Assembly (NCBI GenBank): GCA_033065855.1
Contig: JAVXUO010001860.1
Location: 1 to 64,000, forward strand
Length of the DNA stretch: 64,000 nucleotides
Direction: 5' to 3'
From: Escallonia rubra
Taxonomy: Eukaryota; Streptophyta; Magnoliopsida; Escalloniales; Escalloniaceae
Each line of letters begins with the position of its first letter. Position 1 is the first letter of the stretch. Shown in pieces: positions 56,226 through 64,000 of the stretch. The translations under genes were made by a program, and so were the position numbers. The notes beneath the pieces are model-generated. The model made no database searches. It saw only the letters and a program-made list of their open reading frames with translations, and had not been told where the DNA came from.

Positions 56226-57560
56226 TAAGTGTTATAAGTTAAAAAAAAAGGTAGAAGAATAGAAGGAATAGAAGGTGAATGAGTGTTGAGACAAAGGTAG
56301 TAGCAAGATGGGTCTAATATGGTGGTGGGAGCATTGGGTGGCTAATGGTACTAGCAAGATGGGGTGATATATGTGGTAACGGCAATATGGGTGGTGGGGA
56401 CGGTAAATCGTTACAATGATGCACATGGCAGTGGTTATTACGGTTGTGGAGGTGGCAAGCAATAATGGAATACGATATTTAATAGTCATGATAAGTGGCG
56501 ATCGGTGACAGTTTGCTGGTAGTGGTGAGCGTTGTGTTGTTGGTAGTGGTAACAATAATGTTGTGTAGTGGCAGTGACGACCAAGGTGGTGATAGTAAGG
56601 CTATATAGGTAATAGTGCAATAGGGGTGGACAAACAATGTTCGAGCATGAATTGGACAAATGATATGTATGATAAAAATATGTAGGTTTTTATGTTTAGT
56701 TCCTTGAACCATCGTGGAAGTATATAAAATTTTTATACAATATGTAGGAGCTAAGAATAATAAGCTTAAGTTTTTTTTTTGTTTTTATCATGAATTGGAG
56801 TGCAAAGTTTAACAAAATTGTAGCGCTACGGCGCGAACAATTTCTTAGTGGTTGTCTAATTTTAGCAGTAAAATCACATATAATTTAGATTAATGACACT
56901 CTTTGAATACTAAGATGAGCTACGCAAAAGAATATGAGCACGCTTATATATTTGCTTTCCCGAAGGTTGCACTTTATACGTTTTAACGTTAAAATGAATT
57001 CTAATAGGCTGCTCTTGATAAAAACATCGAAACATCCTTTACTCGATATTGATGCACAAAAAGACTAGTGTTGATAAAGATTTTGCTGCACTTTTAAAAT
57101 CAAATTTGTATGGTAGATTGCAAGGATGCTACTAATAGTGCTCCAAAATTTAAGCCTAAGTATATATGCAACTGTGAATTTCCCTATTAAATATTATTGT
57201 GAGATATTGTCTCTCTTTGTTGTGACAAAATCTCCAAAATGTTGCTCATGTTAAAGCATCAAAAAGCCTACGTGGTGATTTTTTTTATCTTGAACAAAAA
57301 CGAAGTCTTTCGTACCTCATTTTCTACTTAAAAATTTCAGGTGTTTTTCTTACTTAAAAAACACCTGAATAAAGTTATGATGTGACTTAAGTAACTTATT
57401 CAATAGTTTCACGCTTTCTATTCAAGTTGTACTATTATAATTATTTTATTCAACTGCATTGCAAGTACTAAATATCAGAATTTTGCAACCTATGTATTTA
57501 AATTGTGTGTTCGACGGATCCCATAGCCAATACGTTTATAGTATGAAAGGGATATGTTAG
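56226..57560. repeat. 1.8-kb repeat unit U5, adjoining OSC copy 2
   Basis: Counterpart of U3 (20039-21376) and shares its variants, such as GACGGATCCCATAGCC. Open frames here repeat the low-complexity readings of the other units. Confidence 0.82.
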
Positions 57561-58254
57561 CTATCTACTTTAACTCTATCAAATTTCCCACCGACCTAGC
57601 CTATGATCAACTTTGGGTGTCTTTTTTAGTCTTGGTGATGAAGGCAGAAAGTCAAGGGTGTAGTTAGGGTGTAGTTGTCAAGGCAGCTTATATAGAAAAC
57701 TCAACTCCAGACTCACGTTTTTTTCGTTTACGAGCAAAACGTGTTGTTTTCTGTTGATTGCAATAAGAGTCGGATCAGATTAGTTGAATTGTCAAAAAAA
57801 TTGATATTTAATGTAGGGCATCGGTTTAATTTACTGCTTAAAGTTAGTGTTGTATACGAACTGAGCTCGATCCGAAAAGAAGAATGTTCAAACTTGTTTA
57901 TTTAGTTTTAGGCCATAGATCGCATTCGTGTTTGTTTAATGTTCAAAATTTTGTTTGAAGTAACGATTACAATCATTCGCCAAGTCTAGGTAACCAATAT
58001 TGTACATAGAAATTTTTTGACGGCTAATAAAATTAAATTGATCTAATACAACGCCAAATGGGTTTGCACCAGCAACGTTGCATGCAATTGGAGCATTTTC
58101 AGCCTCCAGTATGATCAAATGGGAACAAGCAAAGGGCAAAAGGAAAAAGGCCGATCAAATGATCATAGCATTCATATTCTAACTTTGACTGAAATTGACA
58201 TCTACTCAAAGAAACTACTTGCAGGGCTAGGGCACGACAACGGCAGGTTTTGCC
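57561..58254. other. Upstream region of OSC copy 2
   Basis: Aligns with 21377-22058. It has a block of about 95 bp near 57750-57850 (TGTTTTCTGTTGATTGC onward) absent from copy 1, and lacks the copy 1 block at 21455-21540. The proximal 350 bp are nearly identical in both. Confidence 0.55.
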
Positions 58255-58262
58255 TATATAAG
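58255..58262 (+). promoter_or_regulatory. TATA box of OSC copy 2
   Basis: TATATAAG, 115 bases upstream of the ATG, the same spacing as copy 1. Confidence 0.7.
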
Positions 58263-58376
58263 GGAAGTTGGAGTTGGCAAACATGTACAACCATCTTAAG
58301 TGCGCCTATATAGCAGTACGCAACACTGCAGCAAGAGACTCGACGAATATATCGATCGATCAATCTTTGCGAAAAA

Positions 58377-61300
58377 ATGTGGAAGCTAAAGGTAGCGGAA
58401 GGGGGTAATGACCCGTATTTATATAGCACAAACAATTACGTGGGGAGGCAAACGTGGGAGTTTTATCCTGATTCTGGAACCCCTGAAGAGCGTGCTGAGA
58501 TTGAACAAGCTCGTCTCGATTTTTGGAACAACCGGTACCAGGTTAAGCCTAGTGGCGATCTTCTCTGGCGTATGCAGGTATGTCCCGCAACAAGCTACCA
58601 AAAAATTACTTTCTTGTTAGCATGGATAAGAAACATGTCATGCGAGTCTTTGGCACAAGAAGCAAAACATTTGTTTCGTAATATGTAATGGCAGACGATT
58701 CTTGATTCTTGCCAATTATACAGTACATGTTGCTAAGGCTTGATAACTGAAAATTGTGGTCAGAAGTTGCCTATAAGATGGGAATGAGGTGGCCAACTAA
58801 TAAGTAGTCTATGGATGGTTGACATGAATGCAGTTTCTACGAGAGAAGAATTTCAAACAGACGATACCCCAAGTGAAGGTTGGCGATGGCGAAGAAATTA
58901 CCTATGAAGCAGCCACAAGTACATTGAGGAGGGCAGTCCACTTTTTGGCAGCCTTGCAAGCCGATGACGGTCACTGGCCAGCTGAAAATGCTGGTCCATT
59001 GTTTTTCCTTCCCCCCTTGGTGAGCCTTCTTGGTGCTCATTCTTGGTTTATACTTGTCATTATCCATTTTACGCTAAGAAATTATCACTTGATTAACTGT
59101 AGAACACCAGAAAGTGGTTTAGTAGAGTTGCTCGCCTTTCCACTAAATGTGAAACCAATAACTGAACGTGATTAAACACATTTGCAGGTCATGTGCTTGT
59201 ATATTACAGGGCATCTTAATACCGTCTTCCCATCAGAACACCGTAAAGAAATCCTTCGCTACATATATTGCCATCAGGTATTCTTTTTGAGGTCCGATTA
59301 TCTTATACAAGTAGTTCCAATTGTAGCTGTTCATGCACGAAAAAAACACATAAAGAGTAATACACTTAAGGCTGTGTCACTGTCTAATGACTTTTCACAT
59401 TACAGAATGAAGACGGTGGCTGGGGGTTGCATATTGAGGGACACAGCACCATGTTCTGCACAGCTCTCAGCTATATATGTATGCGTATACTTGGAGAAGG
59501 ACCTGCTGGTGGTGAAATGGATGCCTGTGCTAGAGCACGAAAGTGGATTCTTGACCATGGTAGTGTAATGGCCATACCCTCATGGGGCAAGACCTGGCTC
59601 TCAGTAAGAACATGCAAATTCTGATTTCTTATACTGTTGCTCAAGTACATGATTATTTGTCTAGTACTTGGTTTTAAATTCCTTCATGTTCTCCTTGCTG
59701 AAAAAATCTTGTTCATGCTGTGTTGCCTTAGATACTTGGTGTATTCGAGTGGGCAGGAAGCAACCCAATGCCCCCAGAATTTTGGATCCTTCCTTCTTTT
59801 CTTCCTATGTATCCAGGTAGGCAGAGTTCTTTAATGTCACTTCTCGAATATACAACGTGTGCACTCTGAATATATATCATGGTGTACATCATCACAAGAC
59901 CTGGCCGGACATTATTACTTATAGTACATATGAAGTCTAAAAAAATTGGTTGCACACAAAAATATTTATCTCCTGATTCCAACCTTCCATCCTGTATCTC
60001 TAGTTTAGTTTTGAACAAGACGGTCTTCCTTGCGGTTAATCAGCGACGATTTATTTTTGTCAATATTTTGCCCATCTAATCTGTTGCTTCTGCCATATGC
60101 AGCAAAAATGTGGTGTTACTGCCGTATGGTTTACATGCCGATGTCATATTTATACGGGAAAAAGTTTGTTGGCCCTATCACTCCTCTTATCTTACAACTC
60201 AGAGAAGAACTATATGCTCGGCCATACGACACAATCAATTGGAGAAAAGCACGCCATTTGTGCGCCAAGGTACCCCTCGCTGCATTTAATGATGTTATGG
60301 CAATATGATTACTACTTTATTATGTTTCTTATTTGTTCCTTCATACATATGAAATGCCTCTTCCATCTTGTAATTGCAGGAAGACCTCTACTATCCTCAT
60401 CCTTTGATTCAAGATTTGCTCTGGGACAGTCTCTACATATTCAGTGAGCCTTTTTTGACTCGTTGGCCATTCAACAAATTGAGAGAGAAGGCTCTTCAAA
60501 CAACCATGAAACACATACACTACGAAGACGAGAATAGTCGATATATCACCATTGGATGTGTAGAAAAGGTAATAGGGTCGTGGAAAATATAGATAATCAA
60601 ATCAAACATGAGCTATTCTATTATTTCGTTTATTTAGGCTAGTGAGAACTTCCATGAAATGTTTACAACTTTAAATGCCTGAGCAGGTGCTATGTATGCT
60701 TGCTTGTTGGGTTGAGGACCCAAATGGCGATTATTTTAAGCACCACCTTGCTAGAATCCCAGACTACCTATGGGTTGGTGAAGATGGAATGAAGATGCAG
60801 GTTAGAACAAATGGCTACAATCATTCATATCATACTAGATAAGAACACAGTATATTCTAATTTATTTGCTCCTTCCATTCAATAGGTGAACTATAGTTTC
60901 ATCTTTGCTCAACTTATTTCCATTGCGGTTTTTACCAGAGTTACTTTTTGCGATGTTAAGTATCATAATTATAATTCAAATGCAGAGTTTTGGCAGTCAA
61001 GAGTGGGATACTGGTTTCGCCATTCAAGCACTGCTTGCCAGTGAACTCACCAGTGAAATTGCTCATACACTTAGGAGGGGACATGATTTCATTCAGAAGT
61101 CTCAGGTATCAAACCAATAGATGTAACACGTTTCTTTATTTTGTTATTACCTGCCACATGGTCAACAAGCTATTTGGCATCCGTCTAATCTCATTCATGC
61201 ACATTTGAAGGTCAAGGATAATCCTTCTGGTGACTTCAAAAGCATGCACCGCCACATTTCTAAGGGATCTTGGACTTTTTCAGATCAAGATCACGGATGG

Positions 61301-63219
61301 CAAGTTTCTGATTGCACTGCCGAAGCGTTGAAGGTGCTTATACCAGTTCAGAGACCTCCAGCAATTCTAAGTTACTGATTCAATAAATAAAATAAGATAG
61401 TCTGTTCTTAATCTTTTTTTTTTTCGCCTTCTAGTGTTGCCTCCTTTTCTCAATGATGCCAGCAGAAATAGTTGGCGAGAAAATGGAACCGACCCGCTTG
61501 TATGATGCTGTCAATGTACTGCTTTCGTTACAGGTAAAATTTAACGCCTTCTCTTATTGAACTTTTTGTACTTTTAATCATGTACGCTACCAACAAACTT
61601 ATATAAAGCACTCGGATGATTGAAAGAGTGAAACAACCGTCTCAAATGAAAGACTTCAAAACCCTAGTGTCTAAATTTACTGATATTGAAGTTAAAATTT
61701 TCATTCAGAGCAAAAATGGAGGCTTAGCTGCATGGGAACCTGCAGGATCCGCTGAATGGTTGGAGGTACCTCCCATTAGTATAAACTGCAGCTATTATCC
61801 TTTCAATTGTATTTTATGTACACAACACTTTTCTTATCCCCAATACTGACCGTAATTCCCATTTGGTCCCTCCACAGCTGCTCAATCCAACTGAATTCTT
61901 TGCAGACATTGTCATTGAGCATGAGTAAGATTATCAAATTTAGTTTCTCTTGTTCAATTTCACAGACTTTATTTAGTGAACTAATTCAGATTAACCCAAC
62001 TATGATCTAGGTATGTTGAGTGCACCTCATCTGCAATCCAGGCTTTGGTTATGTTCAAAAAGTTACACCCTGGACACAGGAAGAAAGAGACAGAAAACAC
62101 TATTACAAGTGCTGTCCAGTACCTCGAAGACATACAGATGCCGGATGGTTCATGGTATGTTTGTCTGCTGAATAATAAATCTTTTTCCGCACATAGCTCC
62201 CCTTTTAACACGTTGAACCACATATGCAGGTACGGAAACTGGGGTGTATGCTTCACATATGGTACTTGGTTTGCTATCCGAGGGCTTGTGACAGCGGGAA
62301 AGACGCATTATAACTGCAGAGCTATACGTAAAGCTGTTCATTTTCTACTAAAGTCACAGCGGGATGATGGTGGCTGGGGAGAAAGCTACCTTTCCTGCCC
62401 GAAGAAGGTAATGCATGTCCATGACCTGTATTGAAGTGCTAAGAATTTTCCTTCCCCAATGTGGCATGATATTTGCAATAGAAAGGAATAAACATTTGAG
62501 TATTGATACATTTAAATCCATTCTTTCATTTCCTTAAACTTGAGTTACGTGTATGATAATTAACAGGTATATACACCTCTTGAAGGAAATCGTTCAAATC
62601 TGGTACACACTGCATGGGCCATGATGGGCTTGATTCATTCTCGACAGGTTAGATTGTTCTTTCAAGACTAAATTTAAAATTTTCCTTAAATCGGTTCCCC
62701 TTTAGCTAAAAGATGCATTGTAAGATGAAAGTCTACTCTTTAGCAAAGAAATCAATTATATTGCTAAACAAAGTTCTGATGCCTGAACTTTAATATTTGA
62801 TAGGCGGAAAGAGATCCGACACCACTTCATTGTGCAGCAAAGTTGTTGATCAATTCTCAGATGGAAACTGGTGATTTTCCCCAGCAGGTAACTGACAAGA
62901 AAAAAGCTTTATCAAAAAGCTAATAAATACCAAGGAAAATATAAAAGAAGGAATTGAATCACTTGAACTAGAACATTGTGATGAAATTCTAAGCCATACA
63001 ATGCGCACATGATATAGTATCATCTTTCATGGTATGACGATTGAGAATGTAGTTTCATCGTTGTCTAACCATGCATGAAACAATGACTTGTGGCAGGAAA
63101 TCACTGGAGTTTTCATGAAGAACTGTATGTTACACTACGCAGCATACAGGAACATATACCCCTTGTGGGCTCTAGCTGAATACCGCAAGTATGTGCCTTT
63201 GCAGTCCACAACGATCTAA
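58377..63219 (+). CDS. bAS-like: Oxidosqualene cyclase, beta-amyrin-synthase type, copy 2
   Basis: Tandem paralogue of the gene at 22181. Exons: 58377-58577, 58834-59019, 59188-59277, 59406-59603, 59732-59816, 60103-60269, 60380-60568, 60687-60800, 60986-61105, 61211-61333, 61435-61533, 61709-61765, 61878-61924, 62011-62154, 62230-62407, 62567-62647, 62804-62887, 63097-63219; 761 codons, all frames intact. DCTAE (484-488), MWCYCR (256-261) and the QW repeats are unchanged. Compared with copy 1 I see six amino-acid changes: I6V, A511T, T516A, I586T, M632T and G692R. I also see about five silent changes and a 23-bp deletion in intron 5. Five of the six changes lie after the catalytic aspartate. 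It probably encodes the same activity; a product shift is possible but unproven. Confidence 0.95.
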
Positions 63220-64000
63220 CAATGCCTCAACCACCGGCCTATTGCATATGTCTCTTAGAACACGAATGTCCTGAACGCTGCGGTGTCATGCCTAGCTTTA
63301 TGGTATAGTGGACACTCAGGGATGCCAATAAGAAAGAATTCTAAAGAGATGGTAGTTAATGTCAATGAACTTCTAGTTTGTTGTCTAAATTATTATCATT
63401 GTGATGTATTTACTTCAATTTATGAGTATGTATGCACCCTAATGGGTTGGGGAAATGTACCTGGTGTATATGGCATGAGGTTTACAATGGCGAGGTTTGT
63501 AGAAAGAAGAGTCCGGTGTCCTACATAACAACCACAAGGACGATCGATGTAGGCTAAACTAAATATCATTTACTATTTTGTTTTGTGACCCCTAATTTCA
63601 AGTTACATTTTTCGGTCCAGTTTTGTGCTAACTCAAAAGTACTTTCAAAAAGCAGAAGCAGTTCTTTGGTTATGCATAACGTTTTACTTTGCTTTAGTAT
63701 CTCGAGCGCGATTTTTATTGTAGACACCACATTTTTGTAGGCATTTTAATTAATTAATTTATGGGTTTTTGTTATGTATTAAAACACATGATTGAGTTTG
63801 GGCTCAGTAATGTAGTTGAATTAATTACTTTAGTCCAGTATTATTTAATTAATCCATTCCAATCGAGTCGATTGTATGTCAAGTCCTTAGTTTCACAAAG
63901 CGGGGGCGAGAGCGGGAACGGGGGCGGGGGAGCGTAAGTACCAAGAAGAATCTGAGCTTGGGAGCGGCTTGAATAAATAAATGCGTAAAGAGTATTATCA
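63220..64000 (+). other. 3' flank of OSC copy 2
   Basis: Continues the duplication to the window end with few differences; position 64000 corresponds to about 27827. The 81-codon frame at 63283-63528 matches 27108-27353. Whether the Ogre/Tat remnant after copy 1 is also duplicated lies outside the window. Confidence 0.5.

Noticed and set aside
1-64000. tRNA, rRNA or a P450/transferase partner gene of a triterpene cluster
   Set aside because: None was recognised on either strand; cluster partners may lie outside the window.

Overview
The window is plant nuclear DNA, most likely from a eudicot. Evidence: two many-exon oxidosqualene cyclase (OSC) genes with GT-AG introns, plant-type CACTA, Tourist, Helitron, LINE and Ty3/gypsy elements, long (TA)n tracts, and no bacterial-style gene organisation. 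All coding calls were made by reading translations by eye; no database search was possible.

Layout. 1-3484: right part of a CACTA transposon (CACTA-A, plus orientation, left end outside the window). 3485-4058 and 15190-15992: two halves of one copy of a 1.8-kb local repeat ('unit'), split by a complete 11.1-kb CACTA transposon (CACTA-B, 4059-15189, minus orientation, TSD AAT). 15993-21376: three more unit copies in tandem, separated by Tourist-like MITEs. 22181-27044: OSC copy 1 (18 exons, 761 codons, intact). 28000-30230: remnant of an Ogre/Tat-type LTR, primer-binding site and leader. About 30400-53300: a LINE remnant apparently split by a Helitron-like element (30498-52053). The Helitron carries two nested LTR elements without pol: X (31209-39252, TSD CTAAG, no gag) and Y (40287-50091, TSD TATAT, one intact gag). 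53337-53755: probable CACTA end fragment. 55284 to the window end: second copy of the unit/MITE/OSC block, with OSC copy 2 at 58377-63219 (18 exons, 761 codons, intact).

Function. The only intact host genes recognised are the two OSCs. Both look like beta-amyrin-synthase-type cyclases, which convert 2,3-oxidosqualene to a pentacyclic triterpene. They lie in direct orientation about 36.2 kb apart and differ by six amino acids. Both keep the same TATA box and upstream region, so both could be expressed. No P450, glycosyltransferase or acyltransferase partner gene is visible here.

Most of the rest is a layered transposon record. Empty sites, target-site duplications and paired copies let several insertions be ordered: the unit repeat came first, then the Tourist MITE and CACTA insertions, then amplification of the MITE-bearing unit and OSC duplication. 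Elsewhere the order is LINE, then Helitron, then retroelements X and Y.
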